Of a DNA stretch of 64,000 bases, positions 1 through 11,222 are shown in pieces. The stretch is from positions 1,178,001 to 1,242,000 of the forward strand of contig NZ_CP107575.1 in NCBI RefSeq assembly GCF_025854375.1, read 5' to 3'. Numbering within the stretch: position 1 is the stretch's first letter; each line of letters begins with the position of its first letter. A program made the translations under genes and the position numbers. The notes under the pieces were generated by a model. That model worked only from the letters and a program-made list of their open reading frames with translations, was not told the DNA's origin and did no database searches. The DNA comes from Glutamicibacter sp. JL.03c (GTDB lineage: Bacteria; Actinomycetota; Actinomycetes; Actinomycetales; Micrococcaceae).

Positions 1-378
1 TCTTTCGGGGTTGTTGTGGTGTTGGAAAAGCGGTGGTGGTGTTGTGTGGTTTGTATGGTTTGGCATGCTGTTGGGTTTTGAGGCAACAAGCCTCCAGGCC
101 GCGGTGATGGCCCCTTTTTTGTGGGGGTTGTTGTTGTGGTGTGGGGTTCTTGGTGTTTCGGTGTTTGTCCTGTGTTTGCCGTGGTCGTGCTGCCTTTGCC
201 GGTGGTGTGGTTGCGGGGGTGCGGGGTTGTTGTTTGGGAACTGTATAGTGAACGCGAGCATCTTGCGGATGAGATGAGTCGGGTGGCCCTTTTCCTGGGG
301 TTGCCTGGTGTTTGAGTCTTGTCTGCGTGATTTTGTTAGATTGTTTTATTGCTCATACTTTTGAGACTTTGATGTTGT
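1..378 (+). other. 16S-23S spacer (3' part) of an rRNA operon
   Basis: This stretch precedes the 23S gene and is GT-rich, with no tRNA inside, as is usual for actinobacterial 16S-23S spacers. It holds a small hairpin (80-84 with 90-94) and the left arms of two inverted repeats that continue after the 23S gene. Short open frames here have no ribosome-binding site and biased composition, so I do not call genes. The 16S gene must lie to the left of the window. Confidence 0.75.
245..351 (+). other. left arms of the pre-23S processing stem
   Basis: Positions 340-351 are perfectly complementary to 3512-3523, and 245-256 to 3551-3562 (12 bp each). The two pairings are nested around the whole 23S gene. 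That is the arrangement of the long helix cut by RNase III during rRNA maturation. The complementarity is seen directly; the RNase III role is inferred from other bacteria. Confidence 0.65.
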
Positions 379-3508
<3,130 letters not shown>

Positions 3509-3511
3509 ACA

Positions 3512-3562
3512 CAATAAAACAATATTTTACTAGCAATTATTATTGCTGTTCGCGTTCACTAT
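3512..3562 (+). other. right arms of the pre-23S processing stem
   Basis: Positions 3512-3523 pair with 340-351 and 3551-3562 pair with 245-256. The remaining 23S-5S spacer up to 3682 shows no tRNA or open frame of note. Confidence 0.65.
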
Positions 3563-3682
3563 GCGGTTACGAGACAACAACCTCTTACCGGAAAACATGA
3601 GGTTTGAGGCAGGACCCTTGGTGGTCTTGCTGGTAGCACCGAATACACGTTCACCATGAGTTGGTTTGTGTGCTTCGTGATT

Positions 3683-3801
3683 GTTACGGCGGTCATAGCG
3701 TGGGGGAAACGCCCGGTCCCATACCGAACCCGGAAGCTAAGGCCCATTGCGCCGATGGTACTGCACTCGTGAGGGTGTGGGAGAGTAGGTCACCGCCGGA
3801 C
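3683..3801 (+). rRNA. rrf: 5S ribosomal RNA
   Basis: The sequence opens gttacggcggtcatagcg and closes with the complementary caccgccgga end. The central block cccggtcccataccgaaccc is characteristic of actinobacterial 5S rRNA. The length, about 119 nt, is normal, and its position after 23S fits an rRNA operon. Confidence 0.95.
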
Positions 3802-3820
3802 TTAACTTGAGATGATGGTT

Positions 3821-3855
3821 TGAGGCCCTGGCACACGGTGTGTGTCAGGGCCTCA
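3821..3855 (+). terminator. rRNA operon terminator hairpin
   Basis: Positions 3821-3836 pair with 3840-3855, a 16-bp stem with one G-U pair and a three-base loop, 20 bases after the 5S gene. The downstream T-tract is short (ttt). Position and stem strength support intrinsic termination of the rRNA operon. Confidence 0.75.
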
Positions 3856-4191
3856 CCTGTTTAACCAGTAGTTTGGTGGTGGGCTGGTTGCCGGCTTGGT
3901 GTTGGTGTTGGTGTTGGGGCTGGTGGCCTGGCTCCCTTGTCGTGTTTAAGGGGCGCGTGCCCGCCGGCCGCCCGTAACCGTAATCTTCAACATCAATCTG
4001 GCTGGAAAGTTCATTGAACTGAGTGTCTGACCACATTGCCCCTTATTCCCTATGGTATGGCTCTTTGCTCCCGTAGACTTGAGGGTAGTTGTTCGTGCCT
4101 TTGGAGCACGCTGATTAGTTAATAGTGAAGTGCATTGCGCAAGCGATCACGAAGGTTGCGGTATTGAGATTGCCGCTGAAGGGGACATTAA
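3856..4191. other. intergenic region before the RGGF-repeat gene
   Basis: No gene is evident. The region holds a short GT-rich hexamer repeat (ttggtg three times, 3896-3913). A strong Shine-Dalgarno, gaagggg at 4178-4184, sits 7 bases before the ATG at 4192. I could not pick a convincing -35/-10 pair. Confidence 0.5.
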
Positions 4192-6126
4192 ATGTCTAAC
4201 GATTTCCGCCGTAGTTCCGATAACGGGCGAGGCGACTTCCGGAACTCAGATTCAAACCGCAACAATTCGCGCGATGGCTTCAAGCGCCGTGACGATCGAG
4301 GCGAATTCAAGCGCAACGATGACCGTGGTGGCTTCCGTAACGATCGTCGCGAAGATAACCGTGGCGGCTTCAAGCGCAATGATGACCGTGGTGGCTTCCG
4401 TAACGATCGCCGTGACGATAACCGTGGCGGCTTCAAACGCAATGATGACCGTGGTGGCTTCCGCAATGATCGCCGTGACGATAACCGTGGCGGCTTCAAG
4501 CGCAATGATGACCGTGGTGGCTTCAAGCGCAACGAAGACCGCGGTGGCTTCCGTAACGATCGCCGCGATGACAACCGTGGCGGCTTCCGCCAAGACCGTG
4601 ACGACAACCGTGGCGGTTTCAAGCGCAACGAAGACCGCGCTGGCTTCCGTAACGATCGCCGTGACGACAACCGCGGTGGTTTCAAGCGCAACGAAGACCG
4701 CGGTGGCTTCCGCAACGATCGCCGTGACGACAACCGTGGCGGCTTCAAGCACAATGATGACCGTGGCGGCTTCAAGCGCAATGATGACCGTGGTGGCTTC
4801 CGCAATGATCGCCGTGACGATAACCGTGGCGGCTTCAAGCGCAACGAAGACCGCGGTGGCTTCCGTAACGATCGCCGCGATGACAACCGTGGCGGCTTCC
4901 GCCAAGACCGTGACGACAACCGTGGCGGCTTCAAGCGCAACGAAGACCGCGGTGGCTTCCGTAACGATCGCCGTGACGACAACCGCGGTGGCTTCAAGCG
5001 CAATGAAGACCGTGGTGGTTTCCGCAACGATCGCCGTGACGACAACCGTGGTGGTTTCAAGCGCAATGAAGACCGTGGTGGCTTCCGCGAGGACCGTGAC
5101 GACAACCGTGGTGGTTTCAAGCGCAATGAGGACCGCGGCAATTTCCGCAAGGATGACCGTTCAAAGGGCGACCGCCCGGCACGCGGCCAGCGCTTCGACG
5201 ATCCACGGGCCGAGGCTGCGCGTCCTCACAACCCAGGCGATCTGCGAATCTCCAACCGCGCAGATCGTTCACAGTCTCCAGACATCGATGAAGATGTCAC
5301 TGGCAAGGAGCTGGATCGCGTTGCTCGCGCTCAGCTTCGATACCTCGAAGAGCGTTCGGCAAGCTGGGTTGCCAAGCACCTGGTCATGGCTGGCCGTCTA
5401 CTGGAAGAAGATCCAGAGCTGGCCTACGAGCACACCTTGGCAGCATCCCGTCGTGGCGGTCGCGTAGCTGTGGTTCGCGAAGCTGTCGGCATTGCTGCCT
5501 ACCACGCTGGCAAGTACGCCGATGCCCTGCGCGAATTGCGGACCCACCGTCGCATTTCCGGTTCCGATTACAACCTGCCGTTGATCGCTGATTCGCTGCG
5601 CGCGCTGGGCCGCCCGGAGAAGGCCATCGAATTGGCGCACTCTGAGGAGTCGGCGAACCTGGAAGCTGCCGTCAAGGTCGAAATGCAGATCGTCGCTGCC
5701 GGCGCCTACGGCGACCAGGGCAAGCTGAACGAAGCATTGGCCGAGTTGGAGTCGCTAGAGCAGTTGAACTTCAACCGTGCATTCTCCTTCAGCCCTCGAT
5801 TGTTCACCGCCTATGCTGACCTGCTGTCCGCTGCAGGCCGTGCAGAAGACGCGAAGCGCTGGAACCAGCAGGTCGAGGTTGCCGAACGCGCGTTGGGCAT
5901 CGAGCAGGAAACCGAATCATTCATCATGGATCTGGCTCCGGAAATGGATGAAGAGGAAGAAGCTCCTCGTGCCAAGGACCTGATTGAATCGGGCCAGGAC
6001 GAGGAAAAGGCTGAAGAAGCCGAGGTCGCTGAGAGCGGAATCGACGAGGAAGACGGCCTAGTAGAGATCGCCGAATCCGACACGGAGGCCGGGCCAGCTG
6101 ACGCAGAGGACGAATCATCTAAGTAA
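4192..6126 (+). CDS. RGGF-repeat protein with C-terminal TPR-like domain (Rv1691-type)
   Basis: A 644-residue protein of three parts. Residues about 40-320 are a low-complexity array of RGGFKRNDD (9 residues) and RGGFRNDRRDDN (12 residues) units, usually alternating, with about 25 RGGF motifs. Residues about 365-590 are helical and TPR-like, with blocks such as LRYLEERSASWVAKHL. Residues about 590-644 are strongly acidic. Position before a HAD phosphatase, a 57-residue protein and tlyA matches the mycobacterial TPR protein Rv1691, which as I recall lacks this extension. RGG/RGGF arrays in other proteins bind RNA; any RNA-binding role here is inferred. The ATG is supported by gaagggg 7 bases upstream. 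DNA identity between repeats makes copy number likely to vary between strains. Confidence 0.85.
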   Translation: MSNDFRRSSDNGRGDFRNSDSNRNNSRDGFKRRDDRGEFKRNDDRGGFRNDRREDNRGGFKRNDDRGGFRNDRRDDNRGGFKRNDDRGGFRNDRRDDNRGGFKRNDDRGGFKRNEDRGGFRNDRRDDNRGGFRQDRDDNRGGFKRNEDRAGFRNDRRDDNRGGFKRNEDRGGFRNDRRDDNRGGFKHNDDRGGFKRNDDRGGFRNDRRDDNRGGFKRNEDRGGFRNDRRDDNRGGFRQDRDDNRGGFKRNEDRGGFRNDRRDDNRGGFKRNEDRGGFRNDRRDDNRGGFKRNEDRGGFREDRDDNRGGFKRNEDRGNFRKDDRSKGDRPARGQRFDDPRAEAARPHNPGDLRISNRADRSQSPDIDEDVTGKELDRVARAQLRYLEERSASWVAKHLVMAGRLLEEDPELAYEHTLAASRRGGRVAVVREAVGIAAYHAGKYADALRELRTHRRISGSDYNLPLIADSLRALGRPEKAIELAHSEESANLEAAVKVEMQIVAAGAYGDQGKLNEALAELESLEQLNFNRAFSFSPRLFTAYADLLSAAGRAEDAKRWNQQVEVAERALGIEQETESFIMDLAPEMDEEEEAPRAKDLIESGQDEEKAEEAEVAESGIDEEDGLVEIAESDTEAGPADAEDESSK

Positions 6127-6175
6127 GCTGTGGCAGTAGCAGCCAAAAACTACAAGTAGTAGGAACCACCACCGA

Positions 6176-7183
6176 ATGCTGATTTCTGGATTTGATTCTG
6201 TCCTCTCCGATCTCGACGGGGTCGTATACGCTGGCGCCAACGCCATCGACGACGCTGTAGAGTCGCTGAACACCCTTGCGGAAGTGAACGTTACTTTGGC
6301 GTTCATTACCAACAATGCGGGGCGTTCACCGATGTCTGTCGCAGCGCACCTGCGCCAGCTCGGAGTCAAGACCAGCGCAGAGCAGGTTTTCGGTTCAGCG
6401 GACGCTGGCGCCGAGTTGCTCGCGCGCGAGCTGAATCCCGGGGCCAAGGTCCTGGTGGTGGGTTCCCCCTACCTGCGTGAATGCATCGCGGTGCGCGGCC
6501 TGGAGGTCGTCGAGTCCCACGCCGATGAACCGGTAGCAGTCATCCAGGGGTTTGACCCCGATCTGTCATGGAAGAACCTCGCGGAAGCCAGCTACGCCAT
6601 CAACAATGGCGCGTCCTGGGTCGCCACCAATTCCGATCTGACCATCCCGCGTGCCGAGGGCATTGCCCCGGGCAACGGCTCACTGGTCAACGCGGTGAAG
6701 CTTGCCACGGGTGCCGAACCCAAGGTCGCAGGCAAGCCGGAGTCCTACCTCTTTGCCCGGGCCGCTGATCGATTGGATTCGCATCGCCCGCTGGTGGTCG
6801 GCGACCGGCTGGATACCGACATTCTCGGTGGCTTCCGCGCTGGATTCTCTACCGCCTTGGTGCTGACCGGCGTCGATTCGCCGCGGACAGCCCTGGGTGC
6901 TCCGGTCGAACAGCGGCCCAACTACCTCATCAACACGCTCGCTGACTTGTACCGGCCATACCCGACCATCAAGGTGCTGGGCTATGGCGTGCAGGTCGGC
7001 GATGCAGTGGCCAAGGTCGACGCCGGTTCCATTGAGGTTTCGGGCAGCGAATCGGACTTGAACGCATGGCGGGCAGCCAGCCATGCCTGGTGGCTGGCCC
7101 ATCCGCGACAAAGCGGGCATGAAGATCCCGAAATCCGGTTTACCGAGCGCGGACTGGACACCCTGCGCCGGGTTCGGGGCTAG
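6176..7183 (+). CDS. HAD-superfamily (class IIA) sugar-phosphate phosphatase
   Basis: 335 residues. The N-terminal motif DLDGVVYAG holds the HAD nucleophile aspartate and acid/base aspartate. FITNNAGRS supplies motif II, and VGDRLDTDILGG near residue 205 supplies the metal-binding acidic motif. The NagD/glycerol-3-phosphate phosphatase subfamily (class IIA cap) fits, and the M. tuberculosis equivalent by position is Rv1692. Substrate is not determinable from sequence. The C-terminal extension after about residue 265 carries WRAASHAWW and is common to actinobacterial members. It is followed by the next gene after 2 bases, so co-transcription is likely. Confidence 0.9.
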   Translation: MLISGFDSVLSDLDGVVYAGANAIDDAVESLNTLAEVNVTLAFITNNAGRSPMSVAAHLRQLGVKTSAEQVFGSADAGAELLARELNPGAKVLVVGSPYLRECIAVRGLEVVESHADEPVAVIQGFDPDLSWKNLAEASYAINNGASWVATNSDLTIPRAEGIAPGNGSLVNAVKLATGAEPKVAGKPESYLFARAADRLDSHRPLVVGDRLDTDILGGFRAGFSTALVLTGVDSPRTALGAPVEQRPNYLINTLADLYRPYPTIKVLGYGVQVGDAVAKVDAGSIEVSGSESDLNAWRAASHAWWLAHPRQSGHEDPEIRFTERGLDTLRRVRG

Positions 7184-7185
7184 CG

Positions 7186-7359
7186 ATGAACTCGCAGAAC
7201 CCCCAGCCGGCTCCCGGCCCGCTTGGCATGGACGATGCGCAGGTGGAGCAGGCGCTGTCATCGCTGGCCGATCACGACATTACCGAACATGCAGGCATCT
7301 ATGAGCGGCTGCTCGATGGACTGCAGCAAGAACTCAACCGTACGGAGCATGGCCGGTGA
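7186..7359 (+). CDS. small conserved protein (57 residues, Rv1693-like by position)
   Basis: ATG at 7186 opens a 57-residue frame ending TGA at 7357-7359, with the stop overlapping the GTG start of tlyA. It begins MNSQNPQPAPGPLGMDDAQ and contains DHDITEHAGIYERLLDGL, a short acidic amphipathic helix. Mycobacteria carry a protein of nearly the same size (Rv1693) in the same place between the HAD phosphatase and TlyA. Function is unknown. The gapless fit between two genes and the conserved position are the main evidence that it is real. Confidence 0.85.
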   Translation: MNSQNPQPAPGPLGMDDAQVEQALSSLADHDITEHAGIYERLLDGLQQELNRTEHGR

Positions 7360-8144
7360 ATCGGCTTGATCAAGAACTCGTTACCCGTGCCCTGGCGCGT
7401 TCGCGCACCGAGGCGGCCAAGCTGCTCGCCTCCGGACGCGTCTTGCTCGATGGCACCGCGGTGACCAAGGCTTCGAAGAAGGTTGCGCCAACGGATGAGC
7501 TGAAAGTGCTGCCCAGCGAAGGCGAAGAGTACGTGTCCCGCGCCGGACATAAACTGGCTGGCGCACTAGATGTATTTACCAGTATCGATCCCGCCGGGCT
7601 GCGCTGCCTGGATGCCGGGGCATCCACCGGCGGCTTTACCGACGTGCTATTGCGCAGAGGTGCAGAACATGTGGTCGCAGCCGATGTCGGCCATGGCCAG
7701 CTCGTCGCAGAAATTCGCGAAAACCCCCGGGTCTCAGTTCATGAGGGGCTGAATGTCCGCTACCTCACGCTCGATGATATTGGGGGAGTTGTCGACCTGG
7801 TAGTAGCCGACTTGTCCTTCATCTCGCTGCGGCTGGTGATTGATGCCTTGGCCGGCGCCACCAAGCCTGGCGGGTCGCTGGTTCTGATGGTCAAGCCCCA
7901 GTTCGAGGTCGGTCGCGAACATCTGATCCGCACCGGCGTGGTCACCGATCCGCAACTGCGCCAATCATCAGTCCAGGCCGTTATTGCCAGCGCACGGGCA
8001 GCGGGGCTGAATTTGCGAGGCCTGGCACGCAGTCCGCTGCCCGGCCAAGACGGCAATGTCGAATTCTTCCTCTGGCTCATGGCCAGCGAGAATGCACTGC
8101 CTGCAGATGTTCCGCTGATCGAGCAGAACGTTGACTATTCTTAG
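7356..8144 (+). CDS. tlyA: TlyA-family 16S/23S rRNA 2'-O-methyltransferase
   Basis: 262 residues. An N-terminal S4-type RNA-binding domain (about 1-65, RTEAAKLLASGRVLLDG) precedes an FtsJ-like Rossmann methyltransferase with SAM motif LDAGASTGGFTDVLL near residue 88 and DLSFISLR near 148. Mycobacterial TlyA methylates C1409 of 16S and C1920 of 23S rRNA and gives capreomycin susceptibility; the same activity is inferred here. The GTG start at 7356 overlaps the preceding stop (GTGA), indicating translational coupling. Confidence 0.93.
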   Translation: MNRLDQELVTRALARSRTEAAKLLASGRVLLDGTAVTKASKKVAPTDELKVLPSEGEEYVSRAGHKLAGALDVFTSIDPAGLRCLDAGASTGGFTDVLLRRGAEHVVAADVGHGQLVAEIRENPRVSVHEGLNVRYLTLDDIGGVVDLVVADLSFISLRLVIDALAGATKPGGSLVLMVKPQFEVGREHLIRTGVVTDPQLRQSSVQAVIASARAAGLNLRGLARSPLPGQDGNVEFFLWLMASENALPADVPLIEQNVDYS

Positions 8145-8218
8145 AAGTGACGTGCATTAGCTGGGGTCGAACGCCTTGGTCATTTTGCACCTCACAATCC
8201 TGAGAGGGGCCGCCCGCC

Positions 8219-9244
8219 TTGCGCCGAATCCTAGTTTTCACCCATACCGGACGCCAAGAAGCGATTGCCGCGGCCATAGAAACTTGTTCCCTGCTCAAGT
8301 CTGCCGGTGCCATAACGGTGATGCGGCGTAAAGACCATGAGGCCATGACCGAGGCCATCGGCAAGCCCATGGACGCCATCGAGATCCTGGGCGAAGACTG
8401 CCAGATCGATGACGTGGATCTGGGCGTCGTGCTCGGGGGAGACGGATCGGTGCTTCGTGCCGCCGAACTTGTCCGCGAAGCCCCGCTGCCACTGGTCGGC
8501 GTGAACCTCGGGCATGTGGGCTTCCTAGCCGAAGCTGAACGCAGTGAGCTCGCAGCCACCGTAGATGCGCTGGTGAACCAGGCCTACACCGTGGAAGAGC
8601 GCATGACCATCGAGGTCAAGGTCTGGCTCGACAATGTTTGCCTTGCGCAGACGTGGGCCCTCAACGAAGCAGCCGTGGAAAAGGCCAACCGAGAGCGCAT
8701 GATCGAGGTCGTGATCGAAGTTGACGGTCGCCCGATTTCCACTTTCGGCTGCGACGGAGTGGTGATGGCAACCCCTACCGGTTCTACCGCATATTCCTTC
8801 TCCGCTGGCGGACCCGTGGTATGGCCAGATGTGGCCGCGCTGATCATGGTGCCCATTTCAGCCCATGCGTTGTTCGCCAAGCCGTTGGTAGTTTCCCCGG
8901 ATTCGGTGATGGCCGTGGAAATCCTCACCCGAACCGATGCCGGTGCCGTGCTCTGGTGCGATGGCCGGCGCACGATTGAACTGCCGCCCGGAGCGCGCGT
9001 GGAAGTCACGCGAAGCAGCCGGCCGGTGTATCTGGCTCGCCTTAACACCACTCCGTTTTCTGAACGACTTGTCAACAAGTTCGAATTGCCGATCACAGGG
9101 TGGCGCGGGCCAGCCAAGGAAGATACTCGCCGCCCTGCTACCACCGCCCTTCCGATCGTTGGGCCTGGCTTGCAAAGCGTCGAGCCGCATCACCGTGATG
9201 AACCGGGAATTCCGATGGTCGCTCGGCCTGAGGACAACGCGTAG
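8219..9244 (+). CDS. nadK: NAD kinase
   Basis: 341 residues; phosphorylates NAD to NADP. Diagnostic motifs are the GGDG motif (VVLGGDGSVLRAAE, near residue 82), NLGHVGFLAE, and TPTGSTAYSFSAGGPVV near residue 182, which shape the NAD site. The start is TTG at 8219 with gagagggg at about 8201-8208 as ribosome-binding site. No in-frame ATG lies closer to the conserved N-terminal strand RRILVFTHTGR. A C-terminal tail after about residue 295 is not conserved in character. Confidence 0.93.
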   Translation: MRRILVFTHTGRQEAIAAAIETCSLLKSAGAITVMRRKDHEAMTEAIGKPMDAIEILGEDCQIDDVDLGVVLGGDGSVLRAAELVREAPLPLVGVNLGHVGFLAEAERSELAATVDALVNQAYTVEERMTIEVKVWLDNVCLAQTWALNEAAVEKANRERMIEVVIEVDGRPISTFGCDGVVMATPTGSTAYSFSAGGPVVWPDVAALIMVPISAHALFAKPLVVSPDSVMAVEILTRTDAGAVLWCDGRRTIELPPGARVEVTRSSRPVYLARLNTTPFSERLVNKFELPITGWRGPAKEDTRRPATTALPIVGPGLQSVEPHHRDEPGIPMVARPEDNA

Positions 9245-9276
9245 GCAACGAGTTTCTCGAAAAATTTTCCACAGGG

Positions 9277-9316
9277 TCGAACAAAGTTACGAAAAAGAGG
9301 TTAGAACACATATACT
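9277..9316 (+). promoter_or_regulatory. candidate LexA (SOS) box and promoter of recN
   Basis: Positions 9277-9292 read TCGAAC-4-TTACGA, matching 10 of 12 defined bases of the actinobacterial LexA consensus TCGAAC-N4-GTTCGA. A -10-like TATACT lies at 9311-9316, 18 bases after TTACGA at 9287-9292, so the box would overlap the -35 element. The fit to consensus is seen; LexA control is inferred. Confidence 0.5.
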
Positions 9317-9360
9317 AAACTCGCACGGTACGACTTGAACTCGAGACTCGGGAGCAGGCA

Positions 9361-11103
9361 ATGATTCAGGAAATCCAGATCTCCAACCTTGGTGTAATCA
9401 CCGAGGCCACCTTACCTCTGGGCCCGGGGCTCACGGTGGTCACCGGTGAGACCGGTGCTGGCAAGACGATGGTGATTACCGCCCTGTCGTTGCTGCTGGG
9501 GCGACGTGCGGATGCCGGAGCGGTTCGCAATGGCGCCAAGCATGCGCTGGCCGAAGCCGTGGTGCATCTGCCACCTGACCATCACGTTCTTGACGCGGCA
9601 AGCCAGGCGGGCGCCTTCATCGAACCTGCCGGCGAACAAAGCGAATTATTGCTTTCACGATCGCTCTCGGCGCAAGGGCGTTCCCGGGCTACTATCGGCG
9701 GGCGCGGCGCCCCTGTGGGTTTGCTTGCTGAACTGGGCCATGACCTCGTTGCGGTCCATGGCCAATCCGACCAGATCCGGCTCAAGGAACCGGTCGCCCA
9801 ACGTGACGCGCTGGATCGCTACGCCGGCCAGTCGCTCAGCCGCCTGTTGAGCAGCTACCAGCGTTCGTACCGACAGTGGCGCTCGGCGGTCAAAGAACTT
9901 TCAAGCCTGAAAACCGAATCGCGCAACCGTGTACGCGAAGCCGAAAACCTGCGTCTAGCCCTGGACGAGATTGATTCTCTTGATCCGCAACCCGGTGAAG
10001 ACGAAACTCTGCGTGAGCAGTCCATCAAGCTGGGCAACGTCGAGTCGCTGCGATCGGCCAGCCAGCAAGCACAGGCCGTGATCGACTCCGAGGACTTTGA
10101 AAACCCTGGCGTCACCACTCTGGTGGAAACCGCCAGGGGAGTGCTCGCGCAGGCCAGCGGTGATGACCCCGTGCTGTCTTCATTTGCCGAACGCGCCGCT
10201 GAATTGGGGATCCTCGCTTCAGAACTTTCCAGCGATCTTGCCGCCTATGCCGCCGATCTGGACGAAGAAGGCCCGGAGCGGCTCGCGCAAATCGAAGCGC
10301 GCCGCGCCGACCTCAGCAAGCTCATGCGCAAATACGCTCCGAGCATTGATGACGTGATCGCTTGGGCGGCCGAAGCCCGTTCCAGGCTGGAACAACTCGG
10401 CGGTGACGATTCGCGGATCGAAGAACTTGAAGGCCAAGTCGTTGAGCAAGAGCACCATGTCGCGTCCCTGGCTTCGGAATTATCCGAGTCACGCCGCAAG
10501 GCAGCAAAGAAACTTTCCGCGCAGGTCTCGGCTGAATTGAAGGTCTTGGCGATGCCCGACGCCAAACTCGTCATCGAGGTCAACGAATTGGATGAGCCAG
10601 GGGCATTCGGCCAGGACGCCATCTCGATGTTGCTCTCGCCTCATGCAGGCGCGTCCCCTCGCCCCTTGGGGAAGGGTGCCAGCGGCGGCGAGCTATCGCG
10701 TGTCATGCTGGCCATTGAAGTCGTCTTGGCAGCGGTTGACCCGGTGCCGACCTTTGTCTTTGACGAAGTCGACCAGGGTGTTGGCGGCAAGGCTGCCGTG
10801 GCCATTGGCGAACGCCTGGCAATGTTAGCCCGACACGTGCAGGTCATCGTCGTGACGCATCTGCCTCAGGTCGCCGCATATGCGGATCGCCATATCAGGG
10901 TGATCAAGAATTCGGACGCGAAATCAAAATCAGGCGCCGGGTACACCGCAAGCGATGTGATCAGCCTTGATCAAGATGCGCGCGTCAAGGAATTGGCGCG
11001 AATGCTGGCGGGCCAAGAGGAATCGGACACAGCTCAGGCGCATGCCGAGGAACTGCTTTCCGAAGCCCAGATTCTAGTGTCATCGCTCACCACTGCAAAT
11101 TGA
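9361..11103 (+). CDS. recN: DNA repair protein RecN
   Basis: 580 residues, an SMC-like ATPase for double-strand break repair. Walker A is GETGAGKT near residue 30, the ABC-type signature ASGGELSRVMLAIE near 440, and Walker B TFVFDEVDQGVGG near 465. Between them, about 160-370, is a long helical region typical of the coiled-coil arm. ATG at 9361 follows gggagcaggc, a workable ribosome-binding site. It sits between nadK and pyrG as in mycobacteria, although the two genes usually found between recN and pyrG there (Rv1697, Rv1698) are missing. Confidence 0.95.
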   Translation: MIQEIQISNLGVITEATLPLGPGLTVVTGETGAGKTMVITALSLLLGRRADAGAVRNGAKHALAEAVVHLPPDHHVLDAASQAGAFIEPAGEQSELLLSRSLSAQGRSRATIGGRGAPVGLLAELGHDLVAVHGQSDQIRLKEPVAQRDALDRYAGQSLSRLLSSYQRSYRQWRSAVKELSSLKTESRNRVREAENLRLALDEIDSLDPQPGEDETLREQSIKLGNVESLRSASQQAQAVIDSEDFENPGVTTLVETARGVLAQASGDDPVLSSFAERAAELGILASELSSDLAAYAADLDEEGPERLAQIEARRADLSKLMRKYAPSIDDVIAWAAEARSRLEQLGGDDSRIEELEGQVVEQEHHVASLASELSESRRKAAKKLSAQVSAELKVLAMPDAKLVIEVNELDEPGAFGQDAISMLLSPHAGASPRPLGKGASGGELSRVMLAIEVVLAAVDPVPTFVFDEVDQGVGGKAAVAIGERLAMLARHVQVIVVTHLPQVAAYADRHIRVIKNSDAKSKSGAGYTASDVISLDQDARVKELARMLAGQEESDTAQAHAEELLSEAQILVSSLTTAN

Positions 11104-11222
11104 TTTTCGGGCTAAAAGTCTTGATGAATGGCTGAATTGCGCCGACGCTAGGGCTTCGGGTCAAGGTGCACTAGAGTTCTAGAAGGATGCGAAATATTGG
11201 AATGGTGATAGGATGAAATCCC

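Noticed and set aside
11-315. Hydrophobic Trp/Cys/Val-rich frames in the 16S-23S spacer
   Set aside because: They are products of a GT-rich non-coding spacer and lack start signals.
4188-5150. Long Arg/Pro/Ser-rich open frame on the minus strand and an Ala/Thr/Val-rich one on the plus strand inside the repeat gene
   Set aside because: Repeats with a period divisible by three keep all frames open. Neither has a ribosome-binding site, and the RGGF frame continues into a conserved domain.
4300-5150. CRISPR-like repeat array
   Set aside because: The repeats are contiguous, in frame with a protein and lack unique spacers of constant length. No other array was seen in the window.
11170-11182. Small ctaga/tctag palindrome before pyrG
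   Set aside because: Short arms and no regulatory precedent; could be chance.
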